A DNA stretch of 64,000 nucleotides from Halomicrobium salinisoli (lineage in GTDB: Archaea > Halobacteriota > Halobacteria > Halobacteriales > Haloarculaceae): positions 1,426,001 to 1,490,000 of the forward strand of contig NZ_CP084463.1 of NCBI RefSeq assembly GCF_020405185.1. The letters are read 5' to 3'. Positions 41,091 to 49,906 of the stretch are shown here, one piece after another (position 1 is the first letter of the stretch; each line of letters opens with the position of its first letter). Made by a program: the position numbers and the translations under genes. The notes below the pieces were generated by a model that worked only from the letters and a program-made list of their open reading frames with translations, was not told the origin of the DNA and did no database searches.

Positions 41091-41413
41091 AAGGGAACCA
41101 GCGCCTTGAGCTGGGAGAGCAGGCTGTTGCCGGTGGCCTCTCGCTTGGACTCGAAGACCGGATGGAGCGCGTTCAGTAGCTCCTGCTCGTGTTCGAACTC
41201 CCGCTCGTCGACCTCCTGGAGGGCCTCCTCCAGCGAGATCGTGTGGCCGGTCGCGTCGTAGGGAATCTCGAGGTGTCCGATCCGGTTGGCGAGCGACCGT
41301 GACTCGACCGGGTACTCGACGTCGGCCTCGCTCAGCCGGGCGTCGAGCGCGGCGATGCCGAACTCGATGACGTCTGGCTCCTCGTCGTCGTTTGCCGGTG
41401 GCCGGACTCCCAT
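41087..41413 (-). CDS. DUF5789-family protein (first of two)
   Basis: 108 residues from the ATG at 41413, acidic. EFGIAALDARLSEADVEYPVESRSLANRIGHLEIPY, then HTISLEEALQEV, corresponds to the layout of the second copy at 51540 (DIGSLDSALESHEYPTTVDELIEEFGDHEIELP, then TTVEEVL). I identify both as the haloarchaeal DUF5789 family from memory. An extra C-terminal helix (SLLSQLKALVPF) is unique to this copy. It is convergent with aglJ and overlaps its stop. Function unknown. Confidence 0.75.
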   Translation of the reverse strand: MGVRPPANDDEEPDVIEFGIAALDARLSEADVEYPVESRSLANRIGHLEIPYDATGHTISLEEALQEVDEREFEHEQELLNALHPVFESKREATGNSLLSQLKALVPF

Positions 41414-41620
41414 TGGGAGCAACCACGTCCCCCATCAGCGAAAAACCCTGTGTTCTCCCCCGTGGCTGTCCGGCGAAACCGCCGCTGCCTGGGTCTGCGC
41501 CCCCGACGGCAGCCAGTCGCCCCGACCCCTCGCTGACGGGGGGACAGGCCGCGACTGCGCGGGACTCCGTCCGGGCCTGGGGGTCGTCACGACTAAGCCG
41601 CCCGCGTCCAACGGCCGCAC

Positions 41621-43285
41621 ATGGTCTTCGAGTGGGTGCCGTCGTGGGTCCCGCTGCGAGCCCTCGCCGTGGTCGCCGCCGTGGGACTCTCCGCCGTCGC
41701 CGCCCTCTGGCTGGGCCGGCGGGGCCGACATCCGACCGACCGGCTCCGCGCTCGTTTCCTCTTCGGGGTGCCCTGGGGGACGGCGCTCACGGTCGCGCTG
41801 ATCGTCGCCGTGTACCTCTTCGTCCAGGGAGGGCTCGAACACCCGCGCAGCCCCGTGGTCGTCGCCTTCCGGTCGTGGTCGTACTTCTACCCGCTGGGGA
41901 TGGTCGCCGCGGCGTTCACCCACGGGAGCCTGCCGCACCTGACGGGCAACGCCGTGGGCACGGTCGTGTTCGGGACCGTCGTCGAGTACGCCGTGGGGCA
42001 CTACCCGCGCGACCGCGGCGCGTCGACGTTCGGATCGCTGCGGACCAACCCGTACGCCCGGGCGCTCGCCCTGCCGGTCGCCGCCGTCGCGGTCGGCCTC
42101 TTCACGTCCCTGTTCGCGCTCGGCCCCGTCGTCGGCTTCTCCGGCGTCGTGTTCGCGCTGGCGGGCTTCGCGCTCGTCGTCCGGCCGGTCGCGGCCGCCC
42201 TGGCCATCCTGGCCAACCGCGTCGTCGGGCTCGTCGTCACGGCGCTGCGCAACCCCGAGGTGACCGCGTCCGCCCGCCCGCGCGTGATCACGCCCTGGTG
42301 GGCCGACGTCGCCATCCAGGGCCACGCCATCGGCGTCCTGACCGGCGTCCTGCTGGCCGTGGCCGTCGTCCATCGCAGGGACGAGTGGCCCGACCCCGCT
42401 CGCCTCTGGTTCGGCCTGCTCGCGTTCGCGACGCTCCAGGGGCTCTGGGCGCTGTACGTCCCACAGAGCGGCAGTCGCTACGTCATGTTCCGGTGGCTCG
42501 GCACGGCGCTCGTGTTCGTCCTCGCGGCCGTCGCGGCCCTGGCCGCGGCACAGGAGCGCTTCCCCGTCGACTGGGAGCAGTCGTCGTTCGACGCGGCCGC
42601 CGGCGCGCTGGCCCGTCTCGGCGCGCTGGCCGTCCTCTCCGCGCTGCTGCTCGGCCTCTCCGCCGCGGCCGTCCCGTACAACGTCGCCGACGTCGGAACG
42701 GAGTCGGCACCCGGCCAGTCCGTCGAGGTCCGGGACTACTCGGTCGGGTACGCGGAGGACGTCCCCCACGAGTACGTCAACGCCGTCTCGGTCCCCTACT
42801 TCGACGACCCCGCGTCCGTCAACGCCAGCGGGGTGATCGTCACGAGCGACGAGCGGAACGTCTGGTACCCGCTGGTCCTGAAGCAGGGACTGGCCAATCG
42901 CGGCCGGGCGCGGGTCCTGCTCGGCGGCGTCGGCTGGCGACGGCCCGTCTTCGCCGACCGCACCGGCTGGCGGCCGACCGGCAACGACAGCGTCTACAGG
43001 GTCCACCTCCGGCCGGCCGGCGGCGAGCGCACGCTCGCCTACGAGTCCGCGCCCCGACGGGCGAGTCCGGTGATCGACGGGCGCAACGTGACCGTCCGAC
43101 CGACGGACGAGGGGTTCGCGCTCGTCGTCACCAGGCAGGGCGAGCGCCTCGGCAGTCTCCCCGTCCCCGAGGACGGCGCCCGCGTCACCGAGGCCGGCCT
43201 CACGTTCGCGCGCAACGGGACCGACGTGACCGCCAGCCGCGGTGGGACGCGGGTCACCGTCGCGACGCGGGAGACGTACAACTAG
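41621..43285 (+). CDS. Rhomboid-family intramembrane serine protease
   Basis: 554 residues. The rhomboid core occupies the first ~300: AAAFTHGSLPHLTGNAVG (H-x-x-x-x-H-x-x-x-N helix), VVGFSGVVFALAGFAL with the catalytic Ser of GFSG, and the catalytic His in IQGHAIGVLTGVLL. Around it are about eight membrane segments in all. Residues ~360-554 form an outer beta-rich domain with several N-x-S/T sequons (NVT, NASG), unusual for rhomboids and probably extracellular. It cuts membrane proteins within the bilayer. Haloarchaeal rhomboids have been tied to protein glycosylation, which suits its place next to aglJ. Confidence 0.88.
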   Translation: MVFEWVPSWVPLRALAVVAAVGLSAVAALWLGRRGRHPTDRLRARFLFGVPWGTALTVALIVAVYLFVQGGLEHPRSPVVVAFRSWSYFYPLGMVAAAFTHGSLPHLTGNAVGTVVFGTVVEYAVGHYPRDRGASTFGSLRTNPYARALALPVAAVAVGLFTSLFALGPVVGFSGVVFALAGFALVVRPVAAALAILANRVVGLVVTALRNPEVTASARPRVITPWWADVAIQGHAIGVLTGVLLAVAVVHRRDEWPDPARLWFGLLAFATLQGLWALYVPQSGSRYVMFRWLGTALVFVLAAVAALAAAQERFPVDWEQSSFDAAAGALARLGALAVLSALLLGLSAAAVPYNVADVGTESAPGQSVEVRDYSVGYAEDVPHEYVNAVSVPYFDDPASVNASGVIVTSDERNVWYPLVLKQGLANRGRARVLLGGVGWRRPVFADRTGWRPTGNDSVYRVHLRPAGGERTLAYESAPRRASPVIDGRNVTVRPTDEGFALVVTRQGERLGSLPVPEDGARVTEAGLTFARNGTDVTASRGGTRVTVATRETYN

Positions 43286-43309
43286 CGAGCGTGCCGTCGG
43301 CGGCCGCCC

Positions 43310-43939
43310 TCAGCGGTCCCACTCGATCCGGAACACCTCGGCCGAGATGGTCCGGGACTCGTCGCTGTGGTGGTCGAACTGGCGAGGCAGTTCGAACTCC
43401 GCGGCGTAGGAGTCGGTGACTTCGCCGCCCTCGTCGTCGGCGAACGACTCGACGAACTCGCGGCTGCCGGCGTTGTGGATCGAATAGGAGACGCCAGCGA
43501 GGTCGGCCGTCGTCGCCAGGAACGCCCGGTCGGCGTGCTCGTTGCCCGACTGCGCGCCGAAGGGCGGGTTCATCACCACGGTCGTCTCCCCGGGGTCGGT
43601 CGACAGCGGCGCCCGCTCGGCGTCGCCCCTGACCCACGAGACGGACGTCGAGGAGGCGACCTTGCGCTCGTTGTCCCGCGCCGTCCGCAGCGGGTCCGGG
43701 TCGAGGTCGAGGCCGACCACGCGCTCGGGCCCGCGCAGGGCCGCACCGAGCGCGAGCATACCCGTCCCGCAGCCCAGGTCGACCACCGTCCGGCCCTCCA
43801 GGTCGCCCCGCAGGTCCGCCAGGTGGATCAGGTGGGCCGCCAGCTCCGGCGGCGTCCGGTACTGTTCCAGCGGCGCCTTCGGGTCGTCGAACCCCGCGAC
43901 GACGCCGAGCTGCTGGGCGAGGGCGCGCTTGGTTGCCAT
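43310..43939 (-). CDS. METTL5-type RNA (adenine-N6) methyltransferase
   Basis: 209 residues from the ATG at 43939 (MATKRALAQQL). YRTPPELAAHLIHLADLRGDLEGRTVVDLGCGTGMLALGA holds the SAM-binding DLGCGTG, GLDLDPDPLRTA the acidic ribose-binding loop, and VVMNPPFGAQ the NPPF catalytic motif of adenine-N6 methylases. The length and QYRTP start match the archaeal METTL5 relatives that methylate small-subunit rRNA. Haloarchaeal target not shown. It follows dph2, also a translation-related modification gene, by 79 bases on the same strand. Confidence 0.88.
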   Translation of the reverse strand: MATKRALAQQLGVVAGFDDPKAPLEQYRTPPELAAHLIHLADLRGDLEGRTVVDLGCGTGMLALGAALRGPERVVGLDLDPDPLRTARDNERKVASSTSVSWVRGDAERAPLSTDPGETTVVMNPPFGAQSGNEHADRAFLATTADLAGVSYSIHNAGSREFVESFADDEGGEVTDSYAAEFELPRQFDHHSDESRTISAEVFRIEWDR

Positions 43940-44018
43940 CGCCGTACATTCTTTCCGCGCATCCAAAAGGATTTGCGTATATCCGACAGTTATCGGAGGG
44001 GTACGCGGAGAGAGCGGC

Positions 44019-45065
44019 CTACCAGGTCCCGTGGAAGGTGTCGAACGCCAGGTCCTCGAGGTCCTCCTCGCCGATGGCGATGCGGTACTCTTGGGGCGTG
44101 AGCATCGGCTTCTTGAACTGCGGGCCGTCGTCCGTCGTGATGCGCGGACAGCCCGTGTTGACGTAGGCGTCCATCCCGAAGTTGGTCAGGCGGTCGGGCG
44201 TGACCTCGTCCATGGTGATGAGGTAGGCGTTCTCGTTGTTCTCGACGATCTCCTGTGCCTGGTCCCAGCGGCCCTGGCCGATCTTCGTGCAGAAGATGAC
44301 GCCCCACGTCTCGGCGTCCATCGCCTTGTGGACCGAGGCGTAGCGCTGCTTGATGAACTTCTCCGTGTCGGCCACGTGGACGGCGTTGTTGACGGGGTCC
44401 GCGATGATCACCTTCTTCTCGGGGTGCTCCATCGCCAGCCCGAGCGGGTGGAACTTGCCGCCGCCGACGTACAGCACCTGATCGGCGTCGACGTCGGCGC
44501 TGGCGTAGTTGCAGCCCAGCACCTGGCCCTCGTGGGTGAGCCGGTCGTCGCCCTTGCGCGTGTGGACGGTGTAGCCGCGCTCCTCCAGCCACGCCTTCAT
44601 CTCGTCGAACTTGTTCATGTGCTGGGCCGTCGTGACGAGGCCGACGTCTTCCTGCTCCTCGGGCGGCGCCAGTTCGTCCTCGCGGGCCTGCTCCATGATC
44701 GGGAAGACATCGACGTTGGAGAACAGCGGCACGTAGATGATCTTCTCGGACTCCTTCATCGGGGAGTGGCCGAAGTGGACGAACACGTCCGTCCGGCGCA
44801 TCAGGTAGGTGTCGAGGTCGCAGGCCCCGTAGCAGGGCTGGCCCGATATCATCACCTGCACGCCGTCTGGCAGCTCCTCCCGGAGGTCGTCGGCGACGGC
44901 CGGGCCGCGCCGCTTCAGCCCCTCCGGGAACTGGAGGCCGACCGTCTCGGCGTCCCGCTCGGCGACCGCCTCGGCGATCCGGTCGATCTCGTAGTCCCAC
45001 TCCCGGTCGTGTCGCAGCGACAGACCGGTGTTGCGGAGGTCCCCCTCCGTCCGCTCTTGACTCAT
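44019..45065 (-). CDS. dph2: Diphthamide biosynthesis enzyme Dph2
   Basis: 348 residues from the ATG at 45065. This radical-SAM-like enzyme (non-classical 4Fe-4S) starts diphthamide synthesis on elongation factor 2. The three cluster Cys lie in separate domains as expected: SGQPCYGACDL, VLGCNYAS and NTGCPRI. VGLQFPEGLKRR at the start and YVGGGKFHPLGLA are also family-typical. Archaea use a homodimer of this protein. Upstream of the METTL5-like gene on the same strand. Confidence 0.94.
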   Translation of the reverse strand: MSQERTEGDLRNTGLSLRHDREWDYEIDRIAEAVAERDAETVGLQFPEGLKRRGPAVADDLREELPDGVQVMISGQPCYGACDLDTYLMRRTDVFVHFGHSPMKESEKIIYVPLFSNVDVFPIMEQAREDELAPPEEQEDVGLVTTAQHMNKFDEMKAWLEERGYTVHTRKGDDRLTHEGQVLGCNYASADVDADQVLYVGGGKFHPLGLAMEHPEKKVIIADPVNNAVHVADTEKFIKQRYASVHKAMDAETWGVIFCTKIGQGRWDQAQEIVENNENAYLITMDEVTPDRLTNFGMDAYVNTGCPRITTDDGPQFKKPMLTPQEYRIAIGEEDLEDLAFDTFHGTW

Positions 45066-45198
45066 TGGGCCTCCGTATCCGCTCGGCGCGTAAAACCGCA
45101 GCGCTTTGATACTGGCCCGGTCGTCCCGGCGCGCCCGGCCGTCAGTGCGGTCCGCGGTTTCGGCAAGCCTATACCCCGCGAGCCGTAACCAGTCGGTG

Positions 45199-45600
45199 AT
45201 GAGCATCGAGACCGAGACCGGCGAGGTCACCCCCGAGAGCCGCGTCGACGAACTCGCCGCCGAGTTCGGCGAGGCGATCACCGAGCTCCCCGTCTACCAG
45301 AAGTTCGCGGAGGCCAAGGAGCGCGTCGAGAACGACGAGGAGGCCCAGGAGAAGATCCAGGAGTTCGAGCGCATCCGCGACGAGTTCATGATGGCCCGCC
45401 AGACCGGCGAGGCCGACCAGGAGGCCATGCGGACCCTGCAGGAGGCCCAGGAGGACCTCCACTCCCTGCCCGTCATGAGCGAGTACCTCGAGGCCCAGAG
45501 CGAACTGGAACTGCGCCTCCAGGAGCTCAACGAGATCGTCTCCGACGAACTGGTCGTCGACTTCGGGCAGAAGGCGGGCGGCTGCTGCGAGGACGAGTAG
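45199..45600 (+). CDS. YlbF-family protein
   Basis: 133 residues from the ATG at 45199. Nearly all alpha-helical with the YlbF/YmcA pattern: AITELPVYQKFAEAKERVENDEEAQEKIQEFERIRDEF, then HSLPVMSEYLEAQSELELRLQELN. The end adds GGCCEDE, a Cys pair that might bind metal or an iron-sulfur cluster, as seen for the bacterial YlbF-YmcA-YaaT complex. In bacteria that complex affects RNA processing; an archaeal role is not known to me. Divergent from dph2. Confidence 0.85.
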   Translation: MSIETETGEVTPESRVDELAAEFGEAITELPVYQKFAEAKERVENDEEAQEKIQEFERIRDEFMMARQTGEADQEAMRTLQEAQEDLHSLPVMSEYLEAQSELELRLQELNEIVSDELVVDFGQKAGGCCEDE

Positions 45601-45754
45601 CGGTTCTCGCCGCGAGCGCCACCGGCGCGAGCGGCAGTTTCACTCGCGTTTTTTCGCCGAGTGGTCCCAGACTGAACGCAGTGAGCGAGGCGACCCGAGC
45701 CATTCCGCGAGCAGGTCCGTAACGACTTAGCCGGTGCCACCGGACGCCCACGAT

Positions 45755-46582
45755 ATGGTCGATAGCGACTGGGGCGACTGGCTCGTTCGCGCGGTAGAAG
45801 ACGCCGACCCGGACGGACTCGCCGTCTGGTATCTCGGCTGTAACGGATTCATCGTCAAGTCCAGCGGCGGGACGACCGCCTTCATCGATCCGTACCTGGG
45901 CATCGGCGACCCGCCGCGGACGGTCCGGATGGTCCCCGTTCCGTTCGACGCCGAGGACGTCGCGGAGGCCGACGCCGTGCTCGCGACCCACGAGCACGTC
46001 GATCACGTCCACGGGCCGAGTCAGGCGCCGATCCTGGCGAACACCGGCGCCGACTTCTACAGTGCCGACGCCGGCCTCGACGTCGTCGACGAGGAGGCCT
46101 GGACGGAGGAGTGGGACGTCGACGCGGGCCAGCTCAACGAGGTCGAGGAGGGCGACGAGTTCGAGGTCGGCGACCTGACGATCCACGTCGAGCCGGCCAA
46201 CGACCCCGATGCCGAGCACCCGGTGTCGTACGTCATCGAGCACGGCGACACCACGTTCTTCCACGGCGGTGACGCGCGCCCGGGCGACTTCGAGCCCGTC
46301 GGCGAAAAGTACGACGTCGACGTCGGGGTCCTCGCGTTCGGCACGGTCGGGATGATCGACGACAAGGAGACCGGCGAACCCCAGCGGACGCGCTGGTACA
46401 GCGACGAGAACATGATCGTCGAGGCGGCCAACGAGCTACAGCTCGACACGCTCGTCCCGACCCACTGGGACATGTGGAAGGGGATGACTACCGACCCGAC
46501 CGTCCTCCACAACCACGCGCGCTCGTTCCCCTATCCCGAGGACCTCGAGATCCTGCAGATAGGTGACAGAACGGACTGCTGA
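45755..46582 (+). CDS. Metallo-beta-lactamase-fold hydrolase (UlaG-like)
   Basis: 275 residues from the ATG at 45755. GLAVWYLGCNGFIVKSSGGTTAFIDPYLG is the usual start of UlaG/RomA-type MBL proteins. The metal motif is ATHEHVDHVHGP (H-x-H-x-D-H), with later ligands in SYVIEHGDTTFFHGGDARPGDF and LVPTHWDMWKG. The layout resembles L-ascorbate-6-phosphate lactonase, but no sugar-acid genes are near, so the substrate is open. Convergent/divergent partners are unrelated. Confidence 0.87.
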   Translation: MVDSDWGDWLVRAVEDADPDGLAVWYLGCNGFIVKSSGGTTAFIDPYLGIGDPPRTVRMVPVPFDAEDVAEADAVLATHEHVDHVHGPSQAPILANTGADFYSADAGLDVVDEEAWTEEWDVDAGQLNEVEEGDEFEVGDLTIHVEPANDPDAEHPVSYVIEHGDTTFFHGGDARPGDFEPVGEKYDVDVGVLAFGTVGMIDDKETGEPQRTRWYSDENMIVEAANELQLDTLVPTHWDMWKGMTTDPTVLHNHARSFPYPEDLEILQIGDRTDC

Positions 46583-46619
46583 GCGGCCGTAATCTATCAT
46601 TTAGCTAGTAGTACGTATC

Positions 46620-46626
46620 TTTAATA
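46620..46626 (+). promoter_or_regulatory. TATA box for the 46650 coiled-coil gene
   Basis: TTTAATA centred 27 bases before the ATG at 46650, within an AT-rich block. It fits a leaderless transcript. Confidence 0.6.
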
Positions 46627-46649
46627 CCGTCCGTACTTGCTGTAGGGGT

Positions 46650-47834
46650 ATGAGCGACTCACAGGCGTACGAGGAGGTGACCGTGGCCTCGGACGGGGTG
46701 ACCGTGACGAAGCGGTACGAGGCCGACGAGTTCCCCGTCCCGGCCATCGCGTTCAACTTCAGGTCGGAGCGGGGTGAGCCCGTGACGGTCCATCTCTCCG
46801 ACGTGGTGCCGGAGGACGTGGCCGTGGAGGACCTGGGCTTTCACCCGGAGTACGGCAGCGAGTTCTGGACCATCGACGACGACGAGATCTCCTTCGAGCG
46901 CGAGATCGAGCCGGATTCCGAGTACACGACCGTCTACGGCATCCGTGCGACGGGGACGGACAACGTCAAGCAGTTCCTCACCGAGCCGACCCTCGAGTCG
47001 GTCGACCCGCCCCTGGAGGACGACGAGGGCGAGCTCGTCGGCGACGGGACCGACGCGGTCAAGGACGTCATCTCCGGCGACGCCGACAGCGTCCCCGGGC
47101 TGGACGACGTCGACGACGAGGACATCGAGACGCTGGACCTGAAAGATCCCAACGGCGAGGGCGGCCAGCGCTCCAACGGACAGGCCGAGGCGAGCGGGGA
47201 CGCCGGACAGGCGTCCGCCGCGGCGGCCGCCAGCGGGAGCGTGGTCGAGGCGATGGCCGAGGAGATTCGTAACCAGAACGTCGACAAGGAGGACGTCGAA
47301 CTGCTCCGGAAGGCGCTGGACCTCGCCGGCGAGGAGACCGGCGGCAGCGTCCAGGCCCGCGTCGAGAAGCTCCAGACCGACGTCAGCGAGGTGCTCGCCT
47401 ACACCGACGCCCTCGAGGAGTTCCTCGACGAGAACGGCACCGGCGACCAGATGCTCGAGGAGTTCCGCGAGGAGGTCGAGTCCTTCGAGTCCGACCTCGA
47501 GGAGTTCCGTTCGACCGTCTCGGACAACGAGGAGGCCCTCTCGGAGCTGTCGAGCGACGTCGAGACCGTCGTGAGCGAGGTCGACGACGTGGGGTCGCAG
47601 GTCGAGTCCGTCGAATCGCAGGTCGGCGACGTGGAGTCCCAGGTCGACGACGTCGACTCGCAGGTCGACGACCTGGCGGCGCAGGTCGAGGACTACGAGT
47701 CCGAACTCGAAGAGCTGCGCGAGCAGGCCACGAGCGAGGACGTCGAGGGGCGCCTCGAGGAGATCAGCGAGGACATCGAGGAGCTCCAGGAGTGGCGCGA
47801 GCAGCTGTCGTCGGTCATCGGCGGCGGCGAGTAG
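46650..47834 (+). CDS. Coiled-coil protein with small N-terminal beta domain
   Basis: 394 residues, very acidic, no membrane segment. Residues ~1-115 form a beta-rich domain (VTKRYEADEFPVPAIAFNFRSERGEPVTVHLSDVVPE). Residues ~120-200 are a low-complexity acidic/Ala linker, and ~205-390 a long coiled coil. Within it SQVESVE, SQVGDVE, SQVDDVD, SQVDDLA, AQVEDYE and SELEELR are six consecutive heptads, encoded by near-repeats at about 47594-47720. Rod-like, probably oligomeric. The HisG-like gene follows after 45 bases. I recognise no family; function unknown. Confidence 0.72.
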   Translation: MSDSQAYEEVTVASDGVTVTKRYEADEFPVPAIAFNFRSERGEPVTVHLSDVVPEDVAVEDLGFHPEYGSEFWTIDDDEISFEREIEPDSEYTTVYGIRATGTDNVKQFLTEPTLESVDPPLEDDEGELVGDGTDAVKDVISGDADSVPGLDDVDDEDIETLDLKDPNGEGGQRSNGQAEASGDAGQASAAAAASGSVVEAMAEEIRNQNVDKEDVELLRKALDLAGEETGGSVQARVEKLQTDVSEVLAYTDALEEFLDENGTGDQMLEEFREEVESFESDLEEFRSTVSDNEEALSELSSDVETVVSEVDDVGSQVESVESQVGDVESQVDDVDSQVDDLAAQVEDYESELEELREQATSEDVEGRLEEISEDIEELQEWREQLSSVIGGGE

Positions 47835-47879
47835 CGGAAACCGGGTCGGTTTTACCGTCGGCGGCCGTCTCCACGCCCC

Positions 47880-48776
47880 ATGACGACGATCAGCGTGGCC
47901 GTTCCCCGAAAGGGGCGGCCCCTCGAGGCCGTCCTGGAGCGGCTGGCGTCGCGGGCCGACGCGACCGAGGTGGCCGACGACGTCATCTCGACGCTGCAGT
48001 ACGAGAAGGCCGTCACCAAGGACGAGACCGACGCCGACAGCGACGTCTACGAGCGCCTGGCCGAGTACAGCGACCTCGCCGCGCCGACCGAACCGGAGTT
48101 CACGCTGTTGCGCGACGACCGCGAGGGCAAGCCCCGCCGCGTCGTCTTCGACAGCCTCACCGTCTCCGTCGACGGCGTCGACGTCAGGCTGGTCGGTCGC
48201 GAGGAGCCGTTCCGCGCCCTCCGCAAGCACGAGTTCGCGCTGGGGTTCGACGCCGCCGACCTCGTGCTGGAGGAGGTCGTCCAGCTCCGGGGCGAGCCCC
48301 TGACCGACGTCGCGTCGATCAACGAGCGCATCGACCCGCTGGACACCGACGTCCGGGTCGTCACCGGGATGGGCGACACGGTCCACCACACCCTGCTGGC
48401 GATGCCCGGGGTGGCCGACTCTATCGACGCCGGCCTGAACCGCGAGTTCGTCGACGCTTACGAGGGCCCGCTGTGCATCTCCCCGCGCTACGAGCGGCTC
48501 GTCTCCGCGGTGATCGGGACCGACGCGCTGGAGGGGATCACCTTCACCTACCCCGAGGAGGGCCAGGAGGAGGAGGCCGCCATCGCCGAGACGGGACTGG
48601 GCGTCTACCTCACCGTCTCGGGCTCGACGGCCCGCGAACACGGCCTGCTCGTCGGCGACGCGCTGTTCCCCAGCGAGACGGTGCTGCTGGAGAACAGCGC
48701 CGAGGCCGACGGCGCCGCCGAGCGGATCAGGGACATCTTCGTCGGCGAGGCCGAGACGGCGCTGTCGATCCAGTAG
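47880..48776 (+). CDS. HisG-like (ATP phosphoribosyltransferase-fold) protein
   Basis: 298 residues. ISVAVPRKGRPLEAV is close to the start of HisG (IAVPKGRL), and YLTVSGSTAREHGLLVG resembles the HisG PRPP-loop TGxTLRxNGL. TVHHTLLAMPGVADSIDAG is also reminiscent. But the loop has lost the acidic residues expected before it, and there is a large unrelated stretch (~50-150). It is probably a divergent paralogue that may not make phosphoribosyl-ATP. It follows the coiled-coil gene in the same direction. Function open; no histidine genes are near. Confidence 0.5.
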   Translation: MTTISVAVPRKGRPLEAVLERLASRADATEVADDVISTLQYEKAVTKDETDADSDVYERLAEYSDLAAPTEPEFTLLRDDREGKPRRVVFDSLTVSVDGVDVRLVGREEPFRALRKHEFALGFDAADLVLEEVVQLRGEPLTDVASINERIDPLDTDVRVVTGMGDTVHHTLLAMPGVADSIDAGLNREFVDAYEGPLCISPRYERLVSAVIGTDALEGITFTYPEEGQEEEAAIAETGLGVYLTVSGSTAREHGLLVGDALFPSETVLLENSAEADGAAERIRDIFVGEAETALSIQ

Positions 48777-48927
48777 CGTCGCCGGCTCCGGACCCGGCCC
48801 CGCCAGTAACACCGGCGCCACCCGGTGACGCGACTGGCAGGGAGAACATAAGACGCCCGAGGCCGTACGGTGTGGTACGATCCGGTTCTCCGGTCGCCGA
48901 TCGAGGAGAGCCGGCCACACCCCACTC

Positions 48928-49905
48928 ATGCAAGTGAACGGACTCCACCACGTGACGGCCGTCGCCGGCGAGCCGGCCCGGAACCTGACCTTTTACGCCG
49001 ACGTTCTCGGGCTCCGGTTCGTCAAGCGGACGGTCAACTTCGACGATCCGACGACGTACCACCTCTACTACGGCGACGAGACGGGCGAACCCGGGACGGT
49101 GCTGACCTTCTTCCCGTTCGGGACGACCCGACAGGGCCAGCCCGGTCGCGGGCAGGCGACGCGGACCGCGTTCGTCGTCCCCGAGGGCTCGCTCGAGTAC
49201 TGGCGCGACCGCTTCGCCGAGCACGGCGTCGAGCACGACGACCCGACCGAGCGCTTCGACGAGCGCGTCCTCCGGTTCGAGGACCCCGACGGCCAGCCGC
49301 TGGCGCTGGTCACCGGCGAGAGCGACGTAGCGCCCTGGGGCGACGGACCCGTCCCCGAGGAGCACGCTATCCGGGGCTTCCACGGCGTCGAACTGACCTC
49401 GGCGGACGTCGACGCGACCGCGGAGGTCCTCGACGTACTGGGCTACGAGCGCGTCGCGGAGGCCGAGGACCGCGTCCGCTACGCCGTCGGCGGCGACCGC
49501 GCGACCGTGATCGACCTCGTCACGGGCGATAGCCGGGCGGCACGGCCCGGCGCCGGGACGGTCCACCACGTCGCGTTCCGCGCCGCGGACGAGGACGAAC
49601 AGGACGCGTGGCGAGAGCGCCTGCAGGAGGCCGGCCAGCGCGTCACCCAGCGGAAGGACAGGCAGTACTTCCAGTCGGTCTACTTCCGCGAGCCCGGCGG
49701 GATACTCTTCGAGATCGCCACGGACGGACCCGGGTTCACCCGCGACGAGTCCGTCGACGAACTCGGGTCTGACCTGAAGCTCCCGCCGTGGCTGGAAGAC
49801 GATCGGGAGGTCATCGAGGCGAACCTGGACCCGCTCGACCCGCCTGCTGAGGCGGAGGGCGGAGAATCGAGCGCCGACGTGGAAGCAGAGGCGGAGGGGA
49901 TCTGA
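48928..49905 (+). CDS. VOC-family ring-cleaving dioxygenase (MhqO-like)
   Basis: 325 residues made of two vicinal-oxygen-chelate modules. Module 1: VNGLHHVTAVAGEPARNLTFYADVLGLRFVKRTVNFD. Module 2 begins IRGFHGVELTSADVDAT and contains GTVHHVAFRA. The metal ligands are His of LHHVT, His of VHHVAF and Glu of GGILFEIATD. It resembles MhqO/LinE-type enzymes that open hydroquinone rings. A hydrolase gene begins one base after its stop, the same partnership as bacterial mhqO-mhqD. Substrate not shown. Confidence 0.87.
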   Translation: MQVNGLHHVTAVAGEPARNLTFYADVLGLRFVKRTVNFDDPTTYHLYYGDETGEPGTVLTFFPFGTTRQGQPGRGQATRTAFVVPEGSLEYWRDRFAEHGVEHDDPTERFDERVLRFEDPDGQPLALVTGESDVAPWGDGPVPEEHAIRGFHGVELTSADVDATAEVLDVLGYERVAEAEDRVRYAVGGDRATVIDLVTGDSRAARPGAGTVHHVAFRAADEDEQDAWRERLQEAGQRVTQRKDRQYFQSVYFREPGGILFEIATDGPGFTRDESVDELGSDLKLPPWLEDDREVIEANLDPLDPPAEAEGGESSADVEAEAEGI

Positions 49906-49906
49906 G

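Noticed and set aside
45640..45720. Partial copy of the hairpin element after the YlbF gene
   Set aside because: GTTTTTTCGCC and a GAGCGAGG motif are there, but the conserved CCACG half of the core is missing.
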